A stretch of 64,000 bases of DNA from Salipiger mangrovisoli (GTDB taxonomy: Bacteria > Pseudomonadota > Alphaproteobacteria > Rhodobacterales > Rhodobacteraceae), in assembly GCF_015223355.1 (NCBI RefSeq), contig NZ_JADFFK010000014.1, positions 1 to 64,000 on the forward strand. Direction: 5' to 3'. Under the pieces are notes generated by a model. It worked only from the letters and a program-made list of their open reading frames with translations, was not told the DNA's origin and searched no databases. This document shows, piece after piece, positions 46,738 through 57,100 of this stretch. Position 1 is the first letter of the stretch, and each line of letters opens with the position of its first letter. Position numbers and translations under genes: made by a program.

Positions 46738-46825
46738 AGCGGGATCCGTTCTGCCGCGCAGCGCACCCCTTGCTCTCCAAAGGGCCGCCGCACCGCATTG
46801 TGTGGTGTATGGGGAGGACGAAGCG

Positions 46826-47857
46826 TCAGCGGATGTAGGCGCGATCGGACCAGAGCTTGAAGTTCTGGCGGAACTCCGAGAGGCTTTCCCAGGCGCGCGC
46901 GAAGTCCTTGTCCGCGGCGACCTGCTCCTTGACCACCTCGCCCCAGGCTGCTTGGAAGGAGTCCATCATCTCGTCATTCCAGGTGTGGAATTCGACGCCC
47001 TGATCTGCCAGGTCCTCGAGCGCCGCGACCTGGATCGCCTCACCCTCGGCGAGCATGTAGGTCACATTGGCCGCGCAGGCATTCTGGATAGCCGCGCGCT
47101 GCTGCTCGTCCAAGTCATCCCAGACGTGTTGGTTGACGATGAAGGTCAGCAGCGAATTCTGCTGATGCCAGCCGGGGAAGTAATAGTGCTTCGCGTATTC
47201 CGCCATCCCGAGCGCATTGTCGATGGCGGGGAAGGCCATCTCCGCGGCGTCGATCGTGCCGAGGCGAAGACCGGTCATGGTGTCCGAGGGCGGCAGCGAC
47301 TGCGCCTGCACGCCGAGCTTGCTCATCACCTGCGCGACCAGACCGAACGCCCGCATCTTCAGGCCGGCAAGATCCTCAGGCGACTCGATCGGCTTGGCGA
47401 ACCAGCCGGACGCCTCGGGGGCGAGGACACCGCAGAGTTCCGTGTGGATCTCGTAGGGCGCGGTGATCTCGGTCCAGATCTCCTGGCCGCCGCCGTGGTA
47501 CCACCAGGCGCTGTACTCACGCACATCCGGCCCGAAGGGAACGGCGGTGAAGATGGTCGCGGCGGGGATGATCGCCTCGGCAAATCCCGGCGTGTACCAC
47601 CCCGCGTCGACCGCGCCGGTGGAGATTGCGTCCCACATCTCGCCGCCGCTGACGATCGCATTGGGTTCGTGGAAGGTAAGCTCAAGGCTGCCGCCGGTGA
47701 GCGTCTCCACCTGGTCCACCAGGCGCAGCGCGGCGGTGCCGATGACCGGCAGCGACGACGGGTAGACGCTCTGCATGTCGAGCGTCTCTGCTTGGGCGCC
47801 GGGGGCCATGAGGGTGCCGACCGCGGCTGCCATGGCAACAAGAAGTCTGTCTGTCAT
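46826..47857 (-). CDS. dctP: TRAP transporter substrate-binding protein DctP
   Basis: A 343-residue periplasmic protein with a Sec signal peptide to about residue 23. It begins 'LDMQSVYPSSLPVIGTAALR', has 'MWDAISTGAVDAGWYTP', and 'GLKMRAFGLVAQVMSKLGVQ' with the Arg that binds carboxylates in this family, and 'LRLGTIDAAEMAFPAIDNAL'. It resembles DctP proteins for mandelate/sialic or other carboxylates. It is divergent from the IclR regulator across 196 bases that carry a palindrome. Confidence 0.93.
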   Translation of the reverse strand: MTDRLLVAMAAAVGTLMAPGAQAETLDMQSVYPSSLPVIGTAALRLVDQVETLTGGSLELTFHEPNAIVSGGEMWDAISTGAVDAGWYTPGFAEAIIPAATIFTAVPFGPDVREYSAWWYHGGGQEIWTEITAPYEIHTELCGVLAPEASGWFAKPIESPEDLAGLKMRAFGLVAQVMSKLGVQAQSLPPSDTMTGLRLGTIDAAEMAFPAIDNALGMAEYAKHYYFPGWHQQNSLLTFIVNQHVWDDLDEQQRAAIQNACAANVTYMLAEGEAIQVAALEDLADQGVEFHTWNDEMMDSFQAAWGEVVKEQVAADKDFARAWESLSEFRQNFKLWSDRAYIR

Positions 47858-47902
47858 CTGTCTTCCTCCCTAGATCGTTCGCGATCTCCTCTAGAGCGAA
47901 CG

Positions 47903-47915
47903 TCCATAATATGGA
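47903..47915. promoter_or_regulatory. IclR operator candidate 1 (TCCATAATATGGA)
   Basis: A near-perfect 13-bp palindrome about 46 bases upstream of the dctP ATG. A close copy, TCCACAATATGGA, overlaps the iclR start. Confidence 0.65.
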
Positions 47916-48045
47916 TATTGAACTCCAAAAAACGTAAGCCAAACCTGATGCGCTCGTAAACAGGAAATCTGGAGAAAAGCATTCGTTCTTCATTTCTCTC
48001 TTGAAATAGGAGCTTTCGGCGGCCATCATTCAGCAATATGGGAGG

Positions 48046-48058
48046 TCCACAATATGGA
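48046..48058. promoter_or_regulatory. IclR operator candidate 2 (TCCACAATATGGA)
   Basis: Copy of the 47903 palindrome, with the iclR ATG inside it. It would give autorepression. Together the two sites flank the divergent promoter. Confidence 0.65.
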
Positions 48059-48851
48059 TACAGAAAATAGCGCGGTCGGAGATTCGGGTGGCGCACAGAG
48101 CGTGGACAGGGCCCTCGGGCTTCTGTCGCTTGTCGCCTCCGGCGGGGGCGCGCAGGTCTCGATGACCGAGCTGGTTGCCGCAACCGGGCTGAGTCGCCCC
48201 ACCGTGCGCCGCCTGATGCTGGCGTTGATGCGCGCGGGTCTCGTCGAGCAGGAAGCCGGCAGCGGCTACGCGCTCGGGCCCGAGGCGCAGGTGCTTGGGG
48301 TCATGGCCGCCCGGCGCTTCGATCTGGTGGGGGCGGCGCAGGACAGCCTGATCGCCCTGTCGCGCGAGAGCGAGGACAGCAGCTTCGTGTCGCTGCGGCG
48401 CGGGTCCTACTCGGTCTGCCTGCATCGCGAGGAGGGGGCCTTTCCGATCCGCAACCTCATCCTGCAGGCGGGCGACCGGCATCCGCTCGGACTCGGCGCG
48501 GGCTCGATGGCGATACTCGCCAGCCTGCCGGAGGCCGAGGCGGCCGAGATACTGGCCGACACCCGTCCGGAGGTGGAGCGGAGCTACCCGAACTTCACGC
48601 AGGCATGGCTGGGCGAGGAACTCGCCCGCGCGCGGGCGCGTGGATGGTCGCTGAACCCCGGCGTGCGCATGGCCAGTTCCTGGGCGATCGGCGTGGCGGT
48701 CTTCGATCCCGCCGGTGTCGTGGTCGGCTCGCTGTCGATCGCGGCGCTCGATTCCCGCATGGGCGAAGACCGGCAACCCGAGATCGTTGCGATGCTGAAG
48801 CGCGAATCCGCCGCGGTGACCCGCAGGCTCGCGGCCCAGCGGAAGACCTGA
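48054..48851 (+). CDS. IclR-family transcriptional regulator
   Basis: A 265-residue protein. Residues 15-85 are the IclR HTH ('SVDRALGLLSLVASGGGAQV', 'GLSRPTVRRLMLALMRAGLV') and the rest is the effector domain ('GDRHPLGLGAGSMAILASLP', 'ARGWSLNPGVRMASSWAIGV'). Its start codon lies within an operator copy. It is divergent from the TRAP genes and 55 bases upstream of the thiolase gene, so it probably controls both units in response to the imported acid or its CoA derivative. Confidence 0.93.
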   Translation: MDTENSAVGDSGGAQSVDRALGLLSLVASGGGAQVSMTELVAATGLSRPTVRRLMLALMRAGLVEQEAGSGYALGPEAQVLGVMAARRFDLVGAAQDSLIALSRESEDSSFVSLRRGSYSVCLHREEGAFPIRNLILQAGDRHPLGLGAGSMAILASLPEAEAAEILADTRPEVERSYPNFTQAWLGEELARARARGWSLNPGVRMASSWAIGVAVFDPAGVVVGSLSIAALDSRMGEDRQPEIVAMLKRESAAVTRRLAAQRKT

Positions 48852-48906
48852 TCGTCCGGGCGGCGGCGCCGCTGCGACACAGACCAGAGATCAATGGAGG
48901 AGAACT

Positions 48907-50079
48907 ATGGCAAACGATGCCCGTATCGTGGGCTGGGCCCATGGCAAATTCGGCCAGTCAGAAGCGGCTGACCTGCAAACGCTCATCGCAGAGGTCGCCC
49001 CCGGGGCGCTGGCACATGCCGGACTCGCCGAAGCCGATGTCGATGGTGTCTTCCTCGGCGTCTACAATAACGGCTTTCTCGCGCAGTCCTTCGAGGCCGG
49101 CCTCGTGGGCATGGCCATGCCGGGCCTCGCGCTGACACCCTCCGCGCGCTTCGAGAGCGCCTGCGCGACCGGCTCTGCGGCGCTGTATGCGGCGCTTGAT
49201 TTCGTGAACGCGGGGCGGGGCCGTGTGGCGCTGGTCATCGGCGCCGAGAAGATGACCACGGTCGCGCCGCAGGAGGCCGCCGCGCTGATGATCAAGGGCA
49301 GCTACATGCCCGAGGAAGGTCATTTCACACCGGGGTTCGCCGGGGTGTTCGGCCATATCGCCGAGACATACTTCCAGCGCTACGGAGACCGCTCCGAAGA
49401 GCTCGCGATGATCGCCGCCAAGAACCACGCCAACGGCATGCACAACCCCTACGCGCATTTCCGCAAGGATCTGGGCGTCGCCTTTTGCAATGACGTCAGC
49501 GACAAGAACCCGATCGTGGCCGGTCCGCTGCGCCGCACCGACTGCTCCCCCATCTCGGACGGTGCCGCGGCGCTGGTGATTGCCGATGCGGCGACGGCGA
49601 ACAAGCTCAATCGCGCGATCGCCTTCCGCGCGCACAGCCAGGCGCAGGACGTCATGGCGCTGTCGGGTCGGGACATGACCGAGTTCGCCGGGGCCGCCCG
49701 CGCATGGGCGTCGTCTCTGGCACAGGCGGGCATGACGCTCGACGACCTCGACCTCGTGGAAACCCATGACTGTTTTACCATCGCCGAGTTGATCGAATAC
49801 GAGGCGATGGGGCTCGCCGAGCGCGGACGCGGCGGCGACGTGATCCGCGAGGGCCTCACCCAGCGCGGCGGCCGCCTTCCGGTGAACCTGTCGGGCGGGC
49901 TGAAGTCACGGGGTCATCCGCTGGGCGCGACCGGCGTCTCGATGCACGTCATGGCCGCGATGCAACTCGCCGGCGAGGCCGGGGACATGCAGTTGCCCGG
50001 TGCCACGGTGGCCGGTGTCTTCAACATGGGCGGGGCCGCCGTGACCAACTATTCCTCGATCCTGGAGCGCGTGAAGTGA
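48907..50079 (+). CDS. Thiolase family (SCP2/acetyl-CoA acetyltransferase-like)
   Basis: A 390-residue thiolase-fold protein of the SCP-x/acetoacetyl-CoA type. The nucleophile Cys86 lies in 'RFESACATGSAALYAALD'; the second half has 'HDCFTIAELIEYEAMGLAER' and 'GGLKSRGHPLGATGVSM' (catalytic His/Gly). Such enzymes lacking the second Cys are often condensing or cleaving thiolases that partner with a DUF35 protein; none is present here. It overlaps the next gene by 4 bases (ATGA-type). Confidence 0.9.
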   Translation: MANDARIVGWAHGKFGQSEAADLQTLIAEVAPGALAHAGLAEADVDGVFLGVYNNGFLAQSFEAGLVGMAMPGLALTPSARFESACATGSAALYAALDFVNAGRGRVALVIGAEKMTTVAPQEAAALMIKGSYMPEEGHFTPGFAGVFGHIAETYFQRYGDRSEELAMIAAKNHANGMHNPYAHFRKDLGVAFCNDVSDKNPIVAGPLRRTDCSPISDGAAALVIADAATANKLNRAIAFRAHSQAQDVMALSGRDMTEFAGAARAWASSLAQAGMTLDDLDLVETHDCFTIAELIEYEAMGLAERGRGGDVIREGLTQRGGRLPVNLSGGLKSRGHPLGATGVSMHVMAAMQLAGEAGDMQLPGATVAGVFNMGGAAVTNYSSILERVK

Positions 50080-51686
50080 ACGACATGACCATGGACTGGC
50101 CCACCAGCACGCGCGTGCCCAACATGGCGCACTTCCTGACCCGGAATGCCCAGCAGATGTCCGATGAGATTGCCATCGTCTTCGAGGGCGGGACGTGGTC
50201 CTGGCGCGCGTTCGACGCAAGGGTGAGCGCGCTGGCACACGCCATGGTGCGGGACTTCGGCATTGTCAAGGGCGACCGGGTGCTGGTGCAATCCGCGAAC
50301 AACAACCAGATGATGGAAATCATGATGGCGGTGTTCCGGATCGGCGCGGTCTGGACGCCCGCCAACTTCCGGCAAAGCCCCGATGAGGTGGCCTTCCAGT
50401 GCTCGAAGTCCGGCGCCCGGCTGATGATCGCCGAGGCAGGTTTCGGCGACCACATCGCCGCCTGCCGTGAGATGATCGACGGCGTCATCACGATCGGCGA
50501 AAGCCCGGCCGGGCAGAGTTACGAGGCGCTGATCGACACCTACATGGGTCAGCACGTGCCCAACGCAGAGGTGTCGCGCGACGATCCGGCCTGGCTCTTC
50601 TTCACCTCGGGCTCGACCGGCCGGCCCAAGGCGGTGGTGCTGACCCAGGGCCAGCTGACCTTCACCACGCTCAACCACCTCAATGACCTGATGCCCGGCA
50701 CCGGGAGGGGGGACGCCAGCCTCGTGGTCGCGCCGATCAGCCACGGCGCGGGCATGCACCAGATGACCCAGATCGCCGCCGGGGCAAAGAGCGTGATCCT
50801 CCCGCGCGGCCGGTTCGATCCGGCGGTGGCGTGGGAGCTCATCGAGACCTGGCGCGTGTCGAACATGTTCACCGTGCCGACCATCGTGAAGATGCTGGTC
50901 GAGCATCCCGACGTGCACCTCCGCGACCATGCGAGCCTGCGCTACGTGGTCTATGCCGGTGCACCGATGTATCGCGAGGATCAGAAGCGCGCGCTCAAGA
51001 CCCTCGGCAACGTCCTGGTGCAATACTACGGCCTCGGCGAGGTCACCGGGGCCATCACGGTGCTGCGTCCCGACGATCACCACGAGGCCGACGAGGCGGA
51101 TGCCCGTCCCGGCACCTGCGGGGTCGAACGCACCGGCATCGAGATCACCATCCAGAACGATGCGGGAGACATCCTCGGGCCGGAGCAGACCGGCGAGATC
51201 TGCGTCGTCGGGCCCGCCGTCTTCGCCGGCTATTTCAACGACCCGGAGGCCAACCGCAAAGCCTTCCTCAAGGGTTGGTTCCGCACGGGGGACCTCGGGC
51301 ATCTGGACGCGCAGCGGTATCTCTACATCACCGGGCGGGCGTCTGACATGTACATCTCCGGCGGCTCGAACGTCTATCCGCGGGAAGTCGAGGAGGTGTT
51401 GCTGACCTTCCCCGGCGTGGACGAGGTCGCGATCATCGGCGTGCCGGATGAGACCTGGGGCGAGGTCGGGCTTTGTACCTGCGTGGCGCAACCGGGGTTC
51501 AGGCTGACGGATGCCGATCTGAACGGGCACCTCGAAGGGCGTGTCTCGCGCTACAAGATCCCGCAATACTACGTCTTCCTCGATGAGATGCCGAAGACCG
51601 CCTACGGGAAGGTCACCAAGAAGCTGATCCGGGACGAATTGCAGGCCCGCAGTCTGTTGCCCGGTGCCGCCCATGGAAAGGGCTGA
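50076..51686 (+). CDS. Acyl-CoA ligase (AMP-forming)
   Basis: A 536-residue ANL-superfamily enzyme. The P-loop is 'FFTSGSTGRPKAVV' (residues 175-188), then 'YVVYAGAPMYREDQKRALKT', 'YYGLGEVTGAITVL', 'GWFRTGDLGHLDAQRYLYIT' and 'KTAYGKVTKKLIRDEL' with the C-terminal Lys. It activates a carboxylic acid to its CoA thioester and would act on the acid imported by the TRAP system. It starts 4 bases inside the thiolase gene and ends 3 bases before the next gene. Confidence 0.93.
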   Translation: MNDMTMDWPTSTRVPNMAHFLTRNAQQMSDEIAIVFEGGTWSWRAFDARVSALAHAMVRDFGIVKGDRVLVQSANNNQMMEIMMAVFRIGAVWTPANFRQSPDEVAFQCSKSGARLMIAEAGFGDHIAACREMIDGVITIGESPAGQSYEALIDTYMGQHVPNAEVSRDDPAWLFFTSGSTGRPKAVVLTQGQLTFTTLNHLNDLMPGTGRGDASLVVAPISHGAGMHQMTQIAAGAKSVILPRGRFDPAVAWELIETWRVSNMFTVPTIVKMLVEHPDVHLRDHASLRYVVYAGAPMYREDQKRALKTLGNVLVQYYGLGEVTGAITVLRPDDHHEADEADARPGTCGVERTGIEITIQNDAGDILGPEQTGEICVVGPAVFAGYFNDPEANRKAFLKGWFRTGDLGHLDAQRYLYITGRASDMYISGGSNVYPREVEEVLLTFPGVDEVAIIGVPDETWGEVGLCTCVAQPGFRLTDADLNGHLEGRVSRYKIPQYYVFLDEMPKTAYGKVTKKLIRDELQARSLLPGAAHGKG

Positions 51687-51689
51687 GCC

Positions 51690-52610
51690 ATGACGACACG
51701 CACAGCCATCCCCGGCAGCGACAGCCGAACTCGCCTGCGCCATCCGGGACCTGAGGCAGCGGACCGCAGCACGGCGCGCGCCTGTGACGCGGTTCCGGCG
51801 CAGTTCTTGCTGACGTCGGATCTCGATCTGCTCGCGGCGCTCACCTCTGAGATGGATCGCCTCGCCGCCGACCACGCGGCCGAGACGGCGGTCATCGACC
51901 TGAGCGGACTGCGGCTGCAGGAGGTGGTCTACGTCATTCCGGCCGGGGCACGCGATGAACGCCATGCCGCTTGGTACAGCGACACATATGTTTCCCCGCC
52001 GGCGGTCCTGGAGTGCGCCACGGTGACCGTCGGCCGCCGCGACGGGCAGTGGTTCGCGCATTGCCACGCGCTCTGGACCGAGCCGGACGGGACCCCGCGG
52101 ATGGGGCATCTTCTCTGCGATAAATGCCTGGTCGCGGAGAATGCTTCGGCGACCGGACATGTGTTGCGCGGCGCGCTGCTGGAAGTCGCGACCGACCCCG
52201 AGACCAATTTTCCGTTGTTCCACGCGCGCGACGGCGCCGAGTTGACTTGCGCGACCACGGCGGCGCTGGTGACGGTGCGTCCGCATGAGGACCTCTGCAC
52301 CGCGCTCGAGGCGGTGGCAGGCGAGCTGGGTGCCCGCGATGCCAGGCTGATCGGACTGGGCAGCCTGATCGGCGCGGACTTCTCGGACGCACCTGCGATG
52401 CCGTCGCCGATCTCGGAGGTGCTGCTGGCGCCGGGGGCGCAGATCGCGGAGGGGCGCTGTCCTGCGCTGCCTGTGATCTGCGTGGACCCCGAGCAGGACG
52501 TCTGGCGCGGGAGCCTGGTCCATGGCGGTGGACCCGTCTGCGTGACCTTCGAATTGCTCATGCTCTTCGACCGCTGGACGGACGACGAAGGTGGAGACCA
52601 CGGAAAGTGA
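51690..52610 (+). CDS. Protein with two PPC/DUF296-like domains
   Basis: A 306-residue protein with two repeats of a PPC (DUF296)-like fold. The first shows 'TVTVGRRDGQWFAHCHALWT' followed by 'RMGHLLCDKCLVAENA', i.e. the H-x-H...GH...CxxC arrangement that binds metal in bacterial PPC proteins. The second shows 'LIGLGSLIGADFSDAPAM' and 'VWRGSLVHGGGPVCVTFELL'. The family is often next to acyl-CoA or aromatic genes but its role is not established. It ends as a GTG start overlaps for the SDR gene. Confidence 0.7.
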   Translation: MTTRTAIPGSDSRTRLRHPGPEAADRSTARACDAVPAQFLLTSDLDLLAALTSEMDRLAADHAAETAVIDLSGLRLQEVVYVIPAGARDERHAAWYSDTYVSPPAVLECATVTVGRRDGQWFAHCHALWTEPDGTPRMGHLLCDKCLVAENASATGHVLRGALLEVATDPETNFPLFHARDGAELTCATTAALVTVRPHEDLCTALEAVAGELGARDARLIGLGSLIGADFSDAPAMPSPISEVLLAPGAQIAEGRCPALPVICVDPEQDVWRGSLVHGGGPVCVTFELLMLFDRWTDDEGGDHGK

Positions 52611-53413
52611 CCATGAACATCAATTTTGAAGGCCGCGTCGCGCTCGTTTTCGGCGCAGGATCGGCCGGTGAAGGCTGGAGCAACGGCAAGGCCGCGGCCG
52701 TCGCCTATGCAAGGGCCGGAGCCCAGGTGGCTTGCGTCGACCTGCGGCGCGCCGCTGCCGAGGAAACCGCTCAGATCATCGAGGCGGAAGGCGGCCGGGC
52801 GATCGCGCTCGAGGGCGACGTCACGGACGACGCCCAGGTTGCCGCAGCGGTTGCCGCGACCCTCCGGGCGTTCGGGGCAATCGACATCCTGCACAACAAT
52901 GCAGGGCTGGCGCAGTTCGGCGGCACCACGGATCTGGACCTCGACGCCTGGGACAAGGCCATGGACGTAAACGTTAAGAGCGTCTTCCTCGCCTGCCGTC
53001 ATGTCATTCCGCACATGGTGTCGCGCGGGCAGGGGGTGATCACCAATATCTCCTCGCTCGCGGGGATACGCATCTCGGAGTACGATATGTCCAGCTACTT
53101 CGCCTCCAAGGCGGCGGTGAACCACCTGACCCGCGCCATCGCGCTGCGTCATGCGGCGGAAGGGCTGCGCTGCAACGCGATCCTTCCCGGCCTGATCAAC
53201 ACCCCGCTGATCCATGCCAACAAGGAGATGCAGGGCCACCACGGGTCGATCGACAAGCAGATCGCGGAGCGTGACGCAATGAGCCCCACGGGCAAGATGG
53301 GGGACGCTTGGGACATCGCAAATGCCTCGGTCTTCCTCGCATCGGACGGCGCCAAGTACATAAACGGGGTGCTTCTGCCCGTCGACGGCGGTCTATCGTG
53401 CCGGGTTCGTTGA
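52607..53413 (+). CDS. SDR-family short-chain dehydrogenase
   Basis: A 268-residue (from GTG 52607; ATG 52613 is possible) Rossmann enzyme. Cofactor loop 'GRVALVFGAGSAGEGW' is a variant of TGxxxGIG. 'ILHNNAGLAQFGGT' is the NNAG motif, 'ITNISSLAGIR' holds the catalytic Ser, and 'MSSYFASKAAVNHLTRAIAL' holds Tyr and Lys. It likely oxidises a hydroxyacyl intermediate of the pathway made by the ligase. Last gene of the operon. Confidence 0.93.
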   Translation: MTMNINFEGRVALVFGAGSAGEGWSNGKAAAVAYARAGAQVACVDLRRAAAEETAQIIEAEGGRAIALEGDVTDDAQVAAAVAATLRAFGAIDILHNNAGLAQFGGTTDLDLDAWDKAMDVNVKSVFLACRHVIPHMVSRGQGVITNISSLAGIRISEYDMSSYFASKAAVNHLTRAIALRHAAEGLRCNAILPGLINTPLIHANKEMQGHHGSIDKQIAERDAMSPTGKMGDAWDIANASVFLASDGAKYINGVLLPVDGGLSCRVR

Positions 53414-54125
53414 CAGCCAGTGCATGTCGCTTCGGGGCGCTGCCCAAACGGGCCGGGGAGAAGAGGGTATGATCGGCCATACCGTGTCGATCACGGGAGC
53501 CGCCTCTGGGATCGGCTTCGCGGTGCCTGCCGACGTATCATGGTCGCCTCGCGGGCGCGGTCAACTCCGCCGGCCTCGGGGCGGACTGCGCCGCGCTCGC
53601 AACCGACAGCGCGCTGATCCCGCATTGGCAGCTTCGAAATCAAGGTGTCGAGCGGATCAAGAATGGCCGGACCCCCAAGCAGATCGTCAACCAGTTGATC
53701 GTCTCGGCGAAGAAAGGCATGGCGCATGAAACCGGTCGTGACCGAACTCGGGGTGAAGCGGCTCTGCGACCAGCGCGACAACACGCCTCGCAAACGGCCC
53801 GGCTGGAGAACAGCGGGCGAGGTTCCCCGCGAAACGATGATGGAGAAAATCGGTCGGCGTCCCTACCGGCGCAGGAAAATAGGGGGGCGCTTCAAGAAAC
53901 GCGCACAGAGCGTGCGTTTACAAATCTTGCGCGCCGGTTTCAGTCGCGCGGCAGCGCCGTGGCGGACAACAAGCTCTTGCGGGATATTCTGCGCGGCGGC
54001 ACAAATCGCACAAGAACGTAGATACAATCGGTTGCTTTCGGAACGGCTTTTGCGTGTCCCGCTGCGCCGCTATCATGAGCAAACACCGTTGGTATTGGCG
54101 CGGCGATAAAACAGAAGCTTCGAAA
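53414..54125. other. Gap with gene remnants
   Basis: About 700 bases. A plus-strand piece at 53469-53525 reads 'MIGHTVSITGAASGIGFAV', the start of a second SDR with TGxxxGIG, before losing the frame. Another piece, 'ADCAALATDSALIPHWQLRN' near 53.59 kb, loosely resembles DUF1028 but is too short to assign. Base composition becomes AT-richer toward 54.1 kb. No intact gene seen. Confidence 0.5.
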
Positions 54126-57100
54126 ATGAAGAAAAATGATCAGCGCCGGAAAGCGGGTCGCGAAGCGGCCTCCTCGGCTTCCAAGGTTGAAGCCCGCGCA
54201 GACCGGACGACCCACATGCGGATCGTGACAGTGGCCATTGGTAGCTCGGCAGGGGGCCTCACCGCGCTGAGCGATCTGTTCGATGCCCTGCCGCCTGATC
54301 TGGGGGTGGCCTTCGTGATCATTTCGCATCTCGATCCGACCCAGCCCAGTGAACTCTCCACGATCCTGTCGCACCACACGGACATGGAAGTGGTGGCGGT
54401 GTCCGGACGCCACCAACTCGTGAGGAACCGAGTCTACGTCATTCCTCCGGATCGAGAGATCGTGGCGACGGATGACACCGTCGAAAGCCGGCCTTTCGGG
54501 GCACCGCGCGGGCAACGCGCGCCGATCGACGCATTTTTCCGCTCGCTGGCGGACCAGCACCGCGACGGGTTTGCCCTGATCCTGTCTGGCGGCGGCGCCG
54601 ATGGCGCAATGGGCGTGAGGGCGATCAAGGAAGCCGGCGGGGTCGTGATGGTCCAGGACCCGAAGGAGGCGCAGCACGACTCGATGCCCAAGGCCGCGAT
54701 AGCCACCGGGTGTGCGGATGTCGTGCTTCCGGTGGCGGGGCTTGCCCGGAAACTTGCAGAGTTGATCGAGTCGAGGAATAGGCTTGGTCCGCGCGAAATG
54801 GCGGATACCGAAGAGGAAACGCTCCGCCGTATCCTCGTGCTGCTCCGGGCCCGCACTGGGCAAGATTTCCTCGACTACAAGCCTGCGACGATCCTGCGGC
54901 GGATCTCGCGCAGAATGGAGATCAATCGGATCGAAGACGCCAAGGCCTATCTGGAGTTCCTCGAGGCGACGCCGCAGGAAGCTCAGGCGCTGCTTGGAGA
55001 CTTCCTGATCTCGGTGACCATGTTCTTCCGCGACGACGCCGCGTTCCGGCTCCTGTCGGAGCGCGTCCTTCGGGACTTGACGCAGCGGCCTCCGGAAGCG
55101 GGTCCGATCCGTATCTGGGTGGCCGGTTGCGCCACCGGCGAGGAGGCATATTCGCTGGCCATCTTGCTCCTCGAGCAGGTGCAGGAATCCGGCGTGCGAC
55201 CCGAAATCCAGATTTTCGCGACTGATCTGGATTCCGCGGCCATCGTCACGGCACGCGAGGGCGTGTATCCAACCACAATCGAAGCCGATGTCTCTTCGGA
55301 GCGTCTTCAGCGCTTCTTTTCCCGCGAAGGCAACACCTACCGGATCCGCAAGGCCGTCCGGGACTTGGTGATCTTCGCCGAGCACAATATGCTGAAGGAC
55401 CCGCCGTTTTCCCGCATCGACCTCGTGAGTTGCCGGAACATGCTGATCTATCTGAAGCGCGTGGCGCAGCGGCGTGTGATGGCGACGCTGCACTTTGCTC
55501 TGAAGCCCGAAGGCTACCTCTTCCTCGGCTCGGCAGAAACCATCGAAAGCGAGCCGGAACTCTTCCGGGTCGTCGACCAGAAGGCACGCCTTTATCAGGC
55601 AGTCTCGCGTGCGGCCGAGCAGATCCCGCTTCCTCAGGCGGCACCGCAGCATTTTGTCGGATTTCCGAGGCGTGACGCTGGGACTTCCAATTCGAACGCT
55701 GGGCAAGGCGAAGCCGCGCAACACCGGCAGGTCCTTGAAACTCTGGCGCCGCCGAGTCTTGTGGTGGATGCCGACTATCGCATTCTGCACCTCTCTGACA
55801 CGGCAGGAAGATACCTGCACCATCCGGGCGGGATACCCACCACCAGCCTGATGCAGACAATCCTTCCCGAGTTGCGCCTGGACCTGCGCCGGGCGCTGCA
55901 TCAGGCTTTCGAGAACAATACGCCGAGCATCAGTCTGCCGATTGCCGTGCCCTTCGAAAACGGGTCTCACCGCGTCGTGCTGAACGTTCGACCGGTACAG
56001 CGAGATCACAAGGTCAGCGAGGCGCTTGTCATCTTCAACGAAGGCGCCTCGCTCACCCCGCTCGAGGGTGCGGTTCATCTCGCGAGCACGGATGAACCGA
56101 CGGACCAGATTATGACCCGGCTCTACGAGGAGCTGGAGGTCGCACAGGAACAACTGCGGTCGAGCAGGGCTGACTACGAGGCGACCAACGAGGAACTGCT
56201 CGCCGCAAACGAGGAACTTCAGTCGATCAACGAGGAGTATCGCTCGACGTCGGAAGAACTGGAGACGTCGCGCGAAGAGCTTGTTTCGATGAACGAAGAG
56301 CTGCGCGCGCTCAACAAGGAACTGGGGGCGAAGGTCGAGACCCTGTCCGAGACCAACTCTGATCTCAAGAACCTTATTGCCGCCACCGAGGGTGGCACGC
56401 TCTTTCTCGACGCGCAGTTGCGGATCAGGCTTCTTACCCCCGAGGTGGGTCGCTACCTGAATATCACGGCTTCCGACACCGGACGGTACATCACCGACTT
56501 CACCCACAAACTCGACTACGCAAGCCTGGCCGAGGACGCGCGCTCCGTGCTCGGCGACCTCGAGCTGATCGAGCGGGAAGTTTCGAAGGGCACGGAAGAG
56601 CGGGTTCTCATCCGGTTGCGCCCTTATCGGACGCTCGATGACAAGATCGAGGGCGTGGTTGTCTCCTTCATCGACGTGAGCCGCCTGCGCCGTGCCGAAC
56701 TTGCCCTGCGGCGGGCAGACGAGAAATTCCGGGCGCTGGTAAATGCCACGTCCTATGCGGTCTATCGTATGAGCCCGGACTGGTCCGAAATGCGTGAGGT
56801 CGACGGCAACGGTGTTATCCGGGACATGGATGAACCGAGCAACACGTGGCTCGCAGAATACATCGAGCCGACCGACCAGCCATTGCTCAAGGCCAGCATC
56901 GACAAGGCCGTGAACAAGAAGGAGGTGTTCGAATTCGAACACCGGGTCAGAAAGCCAGATGGCAGCTTCGGCTGGACCCATTCCAGGGCCGTTCCCATCC
57001 TAAATGAGACCGGGGAGATCATCGAGTGGTTCGGAGCGGCAAGCGATATCACCGAATGGCACGATGCCGCCGAGGAATTGGCGCACGCGCGGCGGCTTGA

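Noticed and set aside
50049-52601. An 850-codon minus-strand open frame
   Set aside because: Antisense shadow of the acyl-CoA ligase and PPC genes; composition is His/Arg-rich.
53726-54109. A 127-codon plus-strand frame with an Arg-rich stretch 'RRPYRRRKIGGRFKK'
   Set aside because: It slightly recalls an IS5-type C-terminus, but there is no other transposase motif; not enough to call.
53940-56981. A 1000-codon minus-strand open frame
   Set aside because: Antisense shadow of the CheB-CheR hybrid kinase; the plus-strand protein has clear active-site motifs.
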